Shown here in pieces: positions 16,705 through 24,718 of a DNA stretch of 34,191 bases. Numbering within the stretch: position 1 is the stretch's first letter; every line of letters starts with the position of its first letter. The DNA lies in the NCBI GenBank assembly GCA_028687545.1, contig JAQTZZ010000043.1, forward strand, positions 1 through 34,191. Reading direction: 5' to 3'. Below the pieces are notes generated by a model that did no database searches, was not told where the DNA came from, and saw nothing but the letters and a program-made list of their open reading frames with translations. This stretch comes from Candidatus Wallbacteria bacterium. GTDB taxonomy: Bacteria > Muiribacteriota > JAQTZZ01. The position numbers and the translations under genes were made by a program.

Positions 16705-18072
16705 GTGTTTGACAAGTTGAAATCCATCCTCAGGCTCACCAATGCCGATTACGCGGATATCAGATACGAAATCAGGACAGACACCACCATATCTTTCAAT
16801 TGCCGGGAACTCACCGGCATAGGCAGCAGCTCCTGCGATGGTTTTGTGATCAGAGTTCTGAAAAACGGCGGATTCTCCTCTATCTCTTTCACGAAACCAG
16901 CTGATGCTGGAAAAGCCTTGAGACAGGCCGAAGAAAATGCCATGCTTGCTTCCGAACTCACTGCGAAACCTGTCAGACTGAACAATGTTCAGGCAATCCG
17001 GGGCATGTTTCTGCCTGAAATGTCCGAAGATCCGCGTTCCGTAAGCCTGGAAGAAAAGCAGGAACTGACCCGCAGATACAATGAAATCGCCCTCAATCAT
17101 CCCAAAGTAGTAAATACGGCGGCCAGTTACGCTGAAGTTGAGCGCGAAAAATACTTCGCCAGCACCGAAGGCGCAGAGGTCAGGGAAGACCTGATCACGA
17201 CCAGGATCGGAATCATGATCATGGCCAGGGACGGCAATCTTCTGCAGAACGTGCGTTACGCTACCGGTGGAAGCAGCGGATTTTCCTGTCTGAGGGGTGC
17301 TGAGGAAATCTTTGAGAAGAAGCGGGAGATAGCGGTTTCTCTGCTTTCAGCGGGTCCCGCGAAAAGCGGCACATATGATGTGATCCTGAATCCAAGCATG
17401 GCCGGTCTGTTCACGCACGAAGCTTTCGGGCATTTCTCTGAGGCGGACTGCATCGAGGGTTCTCCGACGATGCGTGAGAAGATGAAACTGGGCGCAGCGC
17501 TGGGATCAGATGTTTTGAACATCAAGGACGACCCCACCATGCGGGATGCTCTTGGATTTTACCATTGCGATGACGAGGGAGTGGAAGCCCGTCCGGTGCA
17601 GCTTCTGAAAAAAGGAGTGCTTGTCGGCAGGCTCCATTCGCGGCGCACTGCAGCGGATTTCGGGGAACCGGTCAGCGGTCACTGCGTGGCAGAAGATTAC
17701 AGATACGCGCCGATCATCCGCATGGGTACGATTTTCATTGAACCCGGTGCAGACAGTTTCGACACACTTCTCTCCAAACTGGGCGACGGATTGTATATAC
17801 AAGACGGCAGGGGAGGAGAGACCAGCGGCGAGAATTTCACTTTCGGCGCACAGTGCGCCTATGTTGTAGCCGGGGGCAAACTAAAGGGAATGATCAGGGA
17901 TATCAATATCTCAGGCAACCTGTATCAGACCATGAAGAACATTGTCGCAGTCGGCAATGATTTCGAACTGATCAGGTATGGCGGATGCGGCAAGATCCAG
18001 ACCAATATCCGCTCCTGCTTTGGTGGTCCGCATCTCATCATCAAAAACGTGATTGTGGGAGGTGCGGCATGA
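16705..18072 (+). CDS. tldD: TldD-type metalloprotease subunit, copy 2
   Basis: 455 residues, co-linear with copy 1 without gaps as far as I can align by eye. The zinc motif HEAFGH is intact at the same residue positions (238-243). The most divergent stretch is about residues 80-110 (SELTAKPVRLNNVQAIRGMF here versus SKHKEKPVRIGNPQINKGQF in copy 1), while the catalytic core and C-terminus are nearly identical. The GTG start has AGGAG about 10 nt upstream. The stop overlaps the second tldE start by 4 bp. Because both copies keep the catalytic residues, both are probably active; divergence suggests different substrates or partners rather than recent dosage amplification. Confidence 0.93.
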   Translation: MFDKLKSILRLTNADYADIRYEIRTDTTISFNCRELTGIGSSSCDGFVIRVLKNGGFSSISFTKPADAGKALRQAEENAMLASELTAKPVRLNNVQAIRGMFLPEMSEDPRSVSLEEKQELTRRYNEIALNHPKVVNTAASYAEVEREKYFASTEGAEVREDLITTRIGIMIMARDGNLLQNVRYATGGSSGFSCLRGAEEIFEKKREIAVSLLSAGPAKSGTYDVILNPSMAGLFTHEAFGHFSEADCIEGSPTMREKMKLGAALGSDVLNIKDDPTMRDALGFYHCDDEGVEARPVQLLKKGVLVGRLHSRRTAADFGEPVSGHCVAEDYRYAPIIRMGTIFIEPGADSFDTLLSKLGDGLYIQDGRGGETSGENFTFGAQCAYVVAGGKLKGMIRDINISGNLYQTMKNIVAVGNDFELIRYGGCGKIQTNIRSCFGGPHLIIKNVIVGGAA

Positions 18073-19361
18073 GAAAACTCCTGGAAACAGCACTCAAGGC
18101 AGCCGACGGCGTAGAAATTTACAGCCAGGACACTGTCAGACACGAAGTCTCGTTTGAGGATGCCAGGCTCACGGTCCTGGAGAGCACTCTCCAGGCCGGA
18201 GTCAGTCTCAGGCTCTTTAAAAATGGCAGGCAGGGTTTCGCTTATACCAAGAATCTCCGCGACCGCCGGAAGCTGATCGACAATGCCCTGATTTCCCTGA
18301 ATGGAGCTGTCGAGGCTCCATTTTCACTTCCAGGTTCAGCCAGACTTCCTCGTTTGTCCACATATGACAAAGCCATGGAAAAAACGACTCCCAGAGATCT
18401 TGCAGGGGAATGCCTGAGGATCTCGAAAATCCTGTCAGGCAAAACAAAAGTACAGGTTAACGTGAGCGGGGTTATGAAATTCACAAGGCTCAGCATCCTG
18501 AACAGTTCCGGAGCAGATTTGCTGCAGAAGCATTCGTCGTGCGTTCTGATGCCTTCGATACTGTTTCCAGGTACCTATGCTTCAGTCAACAGGGAATTCG
18601 TGAAAAAAACTTACGAGCCTGCTGACGATGAACTCCTCGATTTCATTGCCCGGATCTACAATGCCGCCAGGCAGGAAGTTGTGCCGGCCAGCGGGAAAAT
18701 GAAGGTAATGTTCATGCCGGAAGTGATGTATGTGTTTCTCCGGAGGATCAGATCAGGGACAAGCGGGGAGAGCCTTTATCGTAAAATCACACCTCTGGCA
18801 GATAAACTGGGGCTGAAGATTTTTTCCGATAAGATATCAATTTTCAATGATCCGCTCAACGATGCAGATCCAGGCGCCAGATCGTTCGACGATGAAGGTA
18901 CTCCCTGCCGCAGGTACCCGATTGTGGAAAAAGGAGTTTTCAGGAGTTTCTTTTTCGATCTCCTGCATGCCGGAAAGATGAAAGTAGCGCCAACAGGGAA
19001 TGGATTCAGGCAAGCTGCAGACAGAGTGACAGTGAGACCCGGATCGATCCTGATTCACCCTTTGATCGAAACCGGGGCGAAATCATTCGATGAAATGCTG
19101 AAAACGATGGATGAAGGTCTGATTGTAATGGGTGCCCTGGGTGCACACAGCGGCAACATCCCGAATGGGGATTTTTCGATTGGACTTTCACCAGGATTCT
19201 ATGTAAAGAACGGAAAAATTGTCGGACATGTCAAAGATGCCATGGTTACAGGCAATATTTACGAGATGTTCAATAATGTGCTGGAGGTCGAGAATGAACT
19301 GCATGACCGGAATCCTGCCATCCTCTTCGACCAGGTCAATGTGGAGACCGGAATAAAATAG
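18069..19361 (+). CDS. tldE: TldE/PmbA-type protease subunit, copy 2
   Basis: 430 residues, beginning MRKLLETALKAADG at an ATG overlapping the tldD copy 2 stop (ATGA). It has the same domain order as copy 1: GVSLRLFKNGRQGFAYTKNL in the first half, and EGLIVMGALGAHSGNIPNGDFS and GHVKDAMVTGNIYEMFNNVLE near the end. It has no HExxxH, as expected for this subunit. It differs from copy 1 by a 3-residue deletion in the loop FRQAADRVTV. It ends 26 bp before the convergent NamZ-family gene, with no obvious hairpin terminator in between. Confidence 0.92.
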   Translation: MRKLLETALKAADGVEIYSQDTVRHEVSFEDARLTVLESTLQAGVSLRLFKNGRQGFAYTKNLRDRRKLIDNALISLNGAVEAPFSLPGSARLPRLSTYDKAMEKTTPRDLAGECLRISKILSGKTKVQVNVSGVMKFTRLSILNSSGADLLQKHSSCVLMPSILFPGTYASVNREFVKKTYEPADDELLDFIARIYNAARQEVVPASGKMKVMFMPEVMYVFLRRIRSGTSGESLYRKITPLADKLGLKIFSDKISIFNDPLNDADPGARSFDDEGTPCRRYPIVEKGVFRSFFFDLLHAGKMKVAPTGNGFRQAADRVTVRPGSILIHPLIETGAKSFDEMLKTMDEGLIVMGALGAHSGNIPNGDFSIGLSPGFYVKNGKIVGHVKDAMVTGNIYEMFNNVLEVENELHDRNPAILFDQVNVETGIK

Positions 19362-19387
19362 AGAATTTCAGGTCATGTAGAAAAAGT

Positions 19388-20593
19388 TCAGTGGTATAAA
19401 AGCACGCTTTCCCGCTCTTCCGCCCAGGAAATTTCATCAGGTCCGGTCAGACTTTCGAGGTCTGAGGGTCCGGCTCCAGGATCGTCCACCCATTTGCGCA
19501 GCAGAACGGATCCATTGATCAGGTCGATGGCCAGGCGGTCCTGCTCGTATTCATATTTAAAGTCGCGCCAGAGGTCATAGTCCGGCTGCAGGGAGCGCAG
19601 GGCTTTGAAAGCAAGCGCCATCAGGCGCCAGGGCTTGAAATTATCGTGGTCATAAGCACGCTCCACATGGATCTGCACTCCGGCGCAGAGCTTGCCGGCA
19701 TGCTTCTGAAATGTCGGTTCGAACCGGCATTCACGCAACAGACAGCCTCTCAGCCATTGGGGGGCCAGGGCAGCCATTTTCGTCATGATGGCCTTTGGAT
19801 CAAGGTCAGGCGCGCCGAACAGTTCCAGCGGTCTTGTGGTGCCGCGTCCCTCTGACAGGCAGGTGCCTTCCACCATCACTGTTCCGGCATAGCAGCGGGC
19901 CATGGAGAGATTGGAGGCATTCGGGCTGGGATTAACCCAGTCGCGCTCTCCAAGCGGCCAGCCATAGCCTGGTCCTGAGGCTGGATTCCAGCCTTGCATT
20001 TCAATCACTTTATAATCCAGATCCAGGTGCAGCGTTTTTACGAACCAGATTGCCATTTCTCCCATGGTCAGCCCGTGGCGCATGGGGAGCGGACCTGCAC
20101 CTACGAAGCTTTCAAAGTCTTTCCGCAGTCTGAGGCCTTCGATCGGCCGGCCGGCCGGATTTGGCCTGTCCAGTACCCAGACCGCTTTTTGTTTATTTGC
20201 CGCCGCTTCAAGCACATAGCGCAGGGTGGTCACAAAGGTGTAGATACGGCAGCCCAGATCCTGCAAGTCCACAAGCAGAATGTCGAAAGTGTCCATCATC
20301 GCGGGAGTGGGGCGGCGTACTTCTCCGTACAGGCTGAATACGGGTATGCCAAGCGCAGGATCGATGAAATCCGGAGATTCGATCATGTTGTCCTGCTTGT
20401 CCCCCCGAAGTCCATGCTGGGGGCCGAAGGCGGCAGTGAGTTTGAGTCCTTTGACGGCAGCCAGGGCGTCCAGAGAATGCACAAGGTCCCGGGTTACTGA
20501 TGCCGGGTGGGCTAACAGGGCGACCTGTTTTCCTGAGAGCTGCTTTTGCAGGTTCTGATCCGCAATCAAGCGGTCGATACCGAAGTTGATCAT
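19388..20593 (-). CDS. DUF1343 / NamZ-family exo-N-acetylmuramidase-like protein
   Basis: 401 residues of the DUF1343 family, whose characterised member NamZ removes N-acetylmuramic acid from the non-reducing end of peptidoglycan fragments. Signature segments: AAFGPQHGLRGDKQDNMIES, PVFSLYGEVRRPTP, ILLVDLQDLGCRIYTFVTT, VLDRPNPAGRPIEGL and MRHGLTMGEMA. This belongs to the PQHG/DNMIES subgroup. No signal peptide is visible in this copy, which would place it in the cytoplasm, where it could recycle imported muropeptides (inference). The start at 20593 is preferred: its ATG overlaps the stop of the upstream cyclase gene by 4 bp. An upstream in-frame ATG at 20614 would add 7 residues. Confidence 0.9.
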   Translation of the reverse strand: MINFGIDRLIADQNLQKQLSGKQVALLAHPASVTRDLVHSLDALAAVKGLKLTAAFGPQHGLRGDKQDNMIESPDFIDPALGIPVFSLYGEVRRPTPAMMDTFDILLVDLQDLGCRIYTFVTTLRYVLEAAANKQKAVWVLDRPNPAGRPIEGLRLRKDFESFVGAGPLPMRHGLTMGEMAIWFVKTLHLDLDYKVIEMQGWNPASGPGYGWPLGERDWVNPSPNASNLSMARCYAGTVMVEGTCLSEGRGTTRPLELFGAPDLDPKAIMTKMAALAPQWLRGCLLRECRFEPTFQKHAGKLCAGVQIHVERAYDHDNFKPWRLMALAFKALRSLQPDYDLWRDFKYEYEQDRLAIDLINGSVLLRKWVDDPGAGPSDLESLTGPDEISWAEERESVLLYH

Positions 20594-21867
20594 TCCACAA
20601 CTCTGGTGCCGCAAGAGTTGTCGTAAAAGGTCCGCTGATTGAAAAGCGGCAGACAGCCGATCCCAACCAGCAGCACTGAAGCAAGAAAAAATGCACTCCT
20701 TTTGGCTGAGAGGGCAAATGGAAGATTTCCTCCATTTTCGGTGATCACTGCATTGTGCGAGATCACCTGGCCGTAACTCGCTCCGCGCCTGGACCAGAGG
20801 ACTGCGAAATACAGCCAGAAGAGGAGGAGAGGGTATTTAAGGTTGTAATAAATCAGGCCTTCTGAAATTCCCCTGCTTCTGACCATATAGCTCTTGCCGC
20901 CGATGTGCTCGCTGTGCCAGCGGTCGCTCTGATCTGTATATTTGCTGTTTTGATAATATGTATCTGAGTCGATCCTGGCAGAACCGAAGATAAACCCGCC
21001 GATCACCCAGAAACCGAGATTGAGCACCAGATACAAAACCAGCAGGATCACAGCGTCCACAAGAAAAGACTTGATTCTGCCTGCAGTGCCTGCATCCCGG
21101 TGTTCATCATTTTTCTTTGTCTCCAGAACGGTTTTCTGCCCGAGCTGCCTGGTGATTTCATCCTTGATCTGAGTAATATTTTCACCCAGGTTTTTTTCCT
21201 TGAGGAAAGAATTGACTGCTTCGGTCCAGTCGTTGATATTGGTCTTGACGCTTTTCTCCTCACCTCCTACCACACGTTCCACAAGCTGGAGCAGCTTGGC
21301 CGGGATGGCGGTGAGCTTCTGCTTTTCCAGGGGGATCTTATAAACAGTCACCGGGTCAGGGATGCCTTTGAGCTGTTTTGGTCCTATTTTTTCAGCTATG
21401 ATTTCATTTCTGTTCATCAGGAGAAAGGTGGATTCCGAGATTCCGATACTGCCGCCTGGAAAGCAGGGCAGGCCTTCCATCCTGGCAGTGACATTGACTG
21501 CAGTGCCGAAAATGTCTTTCTCCTGCAGAGTGACATCGCCGGTATTGATCACTACCCTCAGTTTCATTTTCTTGAAATCTTCCTGCTGGCGCTCGTTATA
21601 CTCGCGCAGGAGAAGTTGGATCACTATGGAACAGACGACAGCGTCTGTGGCACTCTGAAAAGTGCAGAGCAGGGCGTCACCGATCGATTTAATGATCACT
21701 CCGTTGTAAAATTCGATCACAGGCATCATCAATTGATTATGCCTTCTGAGAAGGCTCATGATTTCTTCCCTGGAAGATTGGGAGCTGGTGTTGGTGTAAC
21801 CCTGAATGTCAGTCAGGAGAATCGAGAGATTCTGAGATTTGGAACTGGCTTTTTTTAATCCGACCAT
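20590..21867 (-). CDS. class III adenylate/guanylate cyclase fused to RDD membrane domain
   Basis: 425 residues. The first ~175 form a class III cyclase domain: metal-binding D20 (ILLTDIQGYT) and D64 (IKSIGDALL), K60 just before it at the usual purine-recognition position, and transition-state N125 and R129 in FGTAVNVTARME. All expected residues are there, so cAMP or cGMP synthesis is likely. A charged linker (about 210-260) leads to a C-terminal domain with three or so membrane helices beginning AGTAGRIKSFLVDAVILLVLY, typical of RDD proteins, which are putative small-molecule or ion transporters. An AAAGG site precedes the ATG. It is coupled to the NamZ-family gene by a 4-bp overlap, suggesting a joint response to cell-wall fragments (inference). 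Confidence 0.88.
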   Translation of the reverse strand: MVGLKKASSKSQNLSILLTDIQGYTNTSSQSSREEIMSLLRRHNQLMMPVIEFYNGVIIKSIGDALLCTFQSATDAVVCSIVIQLLLREYNERQQEDFKKMKLRVVINTGDVTLQEKDIFGTAVNVTARMEGLPCFPGGSIGISESTFLLMNRNEIIAEKIGPKQLKGIPDPVTVYKIPLEKQKLTAIPAKLLQLVERVVGGEEKSVKTNINDWTEAVNSFLKEKNLGENITQIKDEITRQLGQKTVLETKKNDEHRDAGTAGRIKSFLVDAVILLVLYLVLNLGFWVIGGFIFGSARIDSDTYYQNSKYTDQSDRWHSEHIGGKSYMVRSRGISEGLIYYNLKYPLLLFWLYFAVLWSRRGASYGQVISHNAVITENGGNLPFALSAKRSAFFLASVLLVGIGCLPLFNQRTFYDNSCGTRVVE

Positions 21868-21883
21868 ATAAAACCTTTGGTAA

Positions 21884-21912
21884 AGTATATCGAAATCTAG
21901 AGAAAATGTAAA
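21884..21912 (-). promoter_or_regulatory. sigma-70-like promoter of the cyclase-NamZ operon
   Basis: On the minus strand TTTACA (21912-21907) and TATACT (21889-21884) are separated by 17 bp. Transcription would begin near 21877, about 10 nt before the ATG at 21867. The boxes differ from consensus by one base each. Confidence 0.65.
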
Positions 21913-21919
21913 TAAAATT

Positions 21920-21951
21920 TTGACGCTCCATCTCAGCCGGTATAATATAAT
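21920..21951 (+). promoter_or_regulatory. candidate promoter of the HEAT-like gene
   Basis: TATAAT occurs twice, overlapping, at 21941-21946 and 21946-21951. TTGACG at 21920-21925 gives spacers of 15 or 20 bp, neither ideal. Expected transcription starts (about 21953-21958) fall at the ATG at 21957, so the mRNA may have almost no leader. Confidence 0.4.
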
Positions 21952-21956
21952 TGATC

Positions 21957-23507
21957 ATGAGAATATTCTTTTTACTGAGCATATTTACATTCTTTTCTCT
22001 GTCTGCTGATCCGCTTGCAATTCCTGGCAATGCCGGGATTGATGTTCTCAGCCGGATCAAGGGAGACTATCTGCTGTTTTTTGCCGGCTTGATCCTGCTT
22101 GGGATTCTCGTCTACGCAATCAGAAGAGCGAAACGCCTCTGGCAGTTCGGCTCAAAGCTTTCCGACAGCGTGGAGAGACTGGAACTTGAAATGAGGGAAC
22201 TTTATACGATCGCCAGAAAAGACAAGGACCAGCGGATCAGGATCGCCGCTGCATCCCAGATCCCAGATCAGAAACTGTTGTTCAATTTATGCATGAAAGA
22301 ATCCGACCCCCAGGTCAGCCTTACCGCTGCCAGGAAACTGACTGACCTCAGGCTCCTGGAAGAGCTTGGCAGAACCTGTCCGCTGCCTGAAGTCCGGTCC
22401 CTGGCCGTCGAATATCTGGGAGAATCGAAAAAATACACGGACTGGCTGTTTGCGGAACTTGTAGCCAGCGAAAAAGACCAGTCAGTGCGCAGGTCGATCG
22501 TGAAGAACATTTCTGATCAGCAACTGCTGCTGCAGCTCTTTGGATCCGAAACAGATACTGAAATGAAAATCGCGGCTGTTTCCGCGCTGTCTGACCAGAA
22601 AATCCTCGCTGAAATCATCCGCACTGAAAAGAACTGGGCAATCCGGCAGGAAGCAGTAAAAAACTGCTCAGATGAAAAACTGCTTTCTTTGCTTGCAGAT
22701 TCGGATGAGTTTTACCAGATAAGGCTGGCTGCGACGAAAAAGCTGGCAAATTTCGAGAGCCTGTCTGACTACATCCAGAAAACCGAAAATCAGTCTTTTC
22801 TCTGTGACATTGCAAAGAATGAAACAGATGAAAAAATTGCTATGGAAGCCCTTTCCAGGGTGACACTGCAGGGTGAACTGACTGAAATCGCAGTCAGCGC
22901 TTCCAGCTGGAATCTGAGAAAGCACTCAATGTTGAAACTGACTTCAACCACCAGATTGCTTGACGCGATCGCCTCCATGTCCGAAAAAAAAGACCTGCCA
23001 TCCCTGAAAGAGATACTCAATGACATTGTTTCCCACGAAGAGGACTGGAAAATCTGCAAAGCGGCAGCAGGATTTTTAGACAGCCAGGAGCTGCTGGAGA
23101 AAACCGAGCAGGACTTCCGTCAGAGCGAAGTTTATTCCATCTGGAACATACTCAAGGAAAGCCTTTATGCCAGGAGACTGATGATAGAGCTGAAAAAAAT
23201 GGGATTCATCAGTGCAGCCAGAACAGAGGATGGCATTGAATGCAGGAGTCAGGAAGGTTCACTCCTGGTGATGGTTTCCAGTCAATATGTTTATTATTGC
23301 ATCTATACTTTCAGGGAAGGGGAACAGATGGTGCTCGTACTTACTCAGGATGATGGAGTGGGTAAAGTGGCCGGAGAGTATGAAGTCTACAGCGCACTTC
23401 GGAGACTGAATAACCATTTCCCGGATCGGATAGAGAGAATCAAGGCAGAGGCTGAGGCAAAGATTGCAGCAGAGGCGAACCCGAAGGAAGAGGCAGCAAA
23501 GAGCTGA
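21957..23507 (+). CDS. membrane-anchored HEAT-like repeat protein
   Basis: 516 residues. It opens with a signal-peptide-like stretch (MRIFFLLSIFTFFSLSA) and a second hydrophobic helix (about 37-58), so it is probably anchored in the inner membrane. From about residue 80 to 370 there are helical repeats of roughly 25-30 residues with recurring patterns such as RIRIAAASQIPDQKLL, VSLTAARKLTDLRLL and IRQEAVKNCSDEKLL, typical of HEAT-like solenoids used for protein binding. The C-terminal ~100 residues form a separate beta-rich region (ECRSQEGSLLVMVSSQYVYY), and the tail is alanine and lysine rich. The ATG at 21957 is chosen over a TTG two codons earlier; no Shine-Dalgarno is visible. The dinB gene follows after 15 bp. 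No specific function can be named. Confidence 0.8.
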   Translation: MRIFFLLSIFTFFSLSADPLAIPGNAGIDVLSRIKGDYLLFFAGLILLGILVYAIRRAKRLWQFGSKLSDSVERLELEMRELYTIARKDKDQRIRIAAASQIPDQKLLFNLCMKESDPQVSLTAARKLTDLRLLEELGRTCPLPEVRSLAVEYLGESKKYTDWLFAELVASEKDQSVRRSIVKNISDQQLLLQLFGSETDTEMKIAAVSALSDQKILAEIIRTEKNWAIRQEAVKNCSDEKLLSLLADSDEFYQIRLAATKKLANFESLSDYIQKTENQSFLCDIAKNETDEKIAMEALSRVTLQGELTEIAVSASSWNLRKHSMLKLTSTTRLLDAIASMSEKKDLPSLKEILNDIVSHEEDWKICKAAAGFLDSQELLEKTEQDFRQSEVYSIWNILKESLYARRLMIELKKMGFISAARTEDGIECRSQEGSLLVMVSSQYVYYCIYTFREGEQMVLVLTQDDGVGKVAGEYEVYSALRRLNNHFPDRIERIKAEAEAKIAAEANPKEEAAKS

Positions 23508-23522
23508 GGTCCCGGTAAAAAA

Positions 23523-24596
23523 GTGAGTATCCGCAAGATTATCCATATTGACATGGACGCTTTTTTTGCTGCAGTCGAGCAGCGAGATAATCCGGCACTG
23601 AAAGGCAAACCTGTAATTGTGGGCGGCCCTCCTAACAGCCGAGGAGTAGTAGCCGCCTGCTCCTATGAAGCCAGAAAATTCGGAATTCACTCTGCCATGC
23701 CTTCGAGCAAGGCTTATCGCTTATGCCCCCAGGCTGTCTTTGTGAAAGGGAGATTTCCTGCCTACAGGGAGGTTTCTGAGCAGATCCGTGAAATTTTTCT
23801 GGATTATACGGATCTGGTGGAACCACTTTCGCTGGATGAAGCATTTCTGGATGTGACAGAGAATAAGAAAGGGATGCGTTCTGCAAGCAGAATCGCGGCT
23901 GAGATCAGAAAAAGGATCTTCGAAAAGACCCGGCTCACTGCTTCGGCGGGTGTTTCCTACAATAAATTTCTGGCCAAGGTGGCAACTGACTTCAAAAAGC
24001 CGGACGGGATGACTGTGATCACTCCGGAACTGGCTTGTGCCTTTATTGAAAGCCTTCCAATCGGCAAATTTTACGGAATCGGCAAAGTGACGGAAAAGAA
24101 AATGCTTGAACTTGGAATAAATTGCGGGGCAGAGTTAAAAAAACTGTCCAAAGTTGAATTGGTAGGGTTGTTCGGCAAGACGGGTGAATTCTATTACAAC
24201 ATCGTGCGCGGCAATGATGACCGGCCGGTGACCCCTGAACATGAGAGTCATTCTCTTGGCACTGAAACCACCTTTCAGAAGGACATCGACGACAGGAACG
24301 AGATGCTGGAAGTGCTTGAAAAACTCGCTGCCAGGGTAGACAAGGAACTCAGGGAAGAAGGCCTGGCAGGCCGCACAGTCACCCTCAAGGTGAAATATTC
24401 TGATTTTGTCCAGATCACGCGCAGTGTAACCCTCCAGAGGCCGGTAGAGGATGTAGAGGACATCATGGAACAGGTCAGGCTTCTGCTTGAAAAGACGGAT
24501 GCCGGAGAGAGGAAAGTCAGGCTGCTCGGTGTCACAGTATCAGGATTCTCTTCTGAAGTTCAGATTTTTTATGAACAGCTCTGCTTCAAATTTTAA
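23523..24596 (+). CDS. dinB: DNA polymerase IV (Y-family)
   Basis: 357 residues, standard DinB length. It is an error-prone translesion polymerase acting at stalled forks. The palm carboxylates are D10 (HIDMDAFFAAVEQ) and D105-E106 (LSLDEAFLDVT), and F15 takes the steric-gate position that excludes ribonucleotides. The helix-hairpin-helix segment (IGKFYGIGKVTEKKMLELGI) and the little-finger domain (GRTVTLKVKYSDFVQITRS) follow in normal order. The C-terminus QIFYEQLCFKF may be a clamp-binding end, but no clean consensus is seen. The GTG start follows GAGGT at a longer-than-usual distance (about 12 nt), so translation may depend on the upstream HEAT-like gene. No LexA-type operator is visible. 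Confidence 0.96.
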   Translation: MSIRKIIHIDMDAFFAAVEQRDNPALKGKPVIVGGPPNSRGVVAACSYEARKFGIHSAMPSSKAYRLCPQAVFVKGRFPAYREVSEQIREIFLDYTDLVEPLSLDEAFLDVTENKKGMRSASRIAAEIRKRIFEKTRLTASAGVSYNKFLAKVATDFKKPDGMTVITPELACAFIESLPIGKFYGIGKVTEKKMLELGINCGAELKKLSKVELVGLFGKTGEFYYNIVRGNDDRPVTPEHESHSLGTETTFQKDIDDRNEMLEVLEKLAARVDKELREEGLAGRTVTLKVKYSDFVQITRSVTLQRPVEDVEDIMEQVRLLLEKTDAGERKVRLLGVTVSGFSSEVQIFYEQLCFKF

Positions 24597-24657
24597 GCGC
24601 TTCTCCTAAAGTGCCATAAAAAAAACAGAGACCATCCGGATTTGAGCGAGATTTAGA

Positions 24658-24686
24658 TTGACTTGCCTGGATATTTTCTCTATAAT
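24658..24686 (+). promoter_or_regulatory. sigma-70 promoter of the secreted PLD gene
   Basis: TTGACT (24658-24663) and a perfect TATAAT (24681-24686) are separated by 17 bp. Transcription would begin near 24693, leaving about 26 nt of leader that includes the AAAGGAAA ribosome binding region before the ATG at 24719. This is the clearest promoter in the window. Confidence 0.75.
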
Positions 24687-24718
24687 GAAATAGGGCTAGA
24701 GTAGAGAAAGGAAATAGA

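Noticed and set aside
16408-17100. Open frame of 230 residues on the minus strand across the DUF4846 and second tldD genes
   Set aside because: It runs antisense to two well-supported genes, spans their junction, and its protein has no recognisable domain; it arises from codon bias on the opposite strand.
21100-21858. Open frame of 252 residues on the plus strand opposite the cyclase
   Set aside because: Lies wholly antisense to the conserved cyclase and RDD domains and has no family resemblance or ribosome site.
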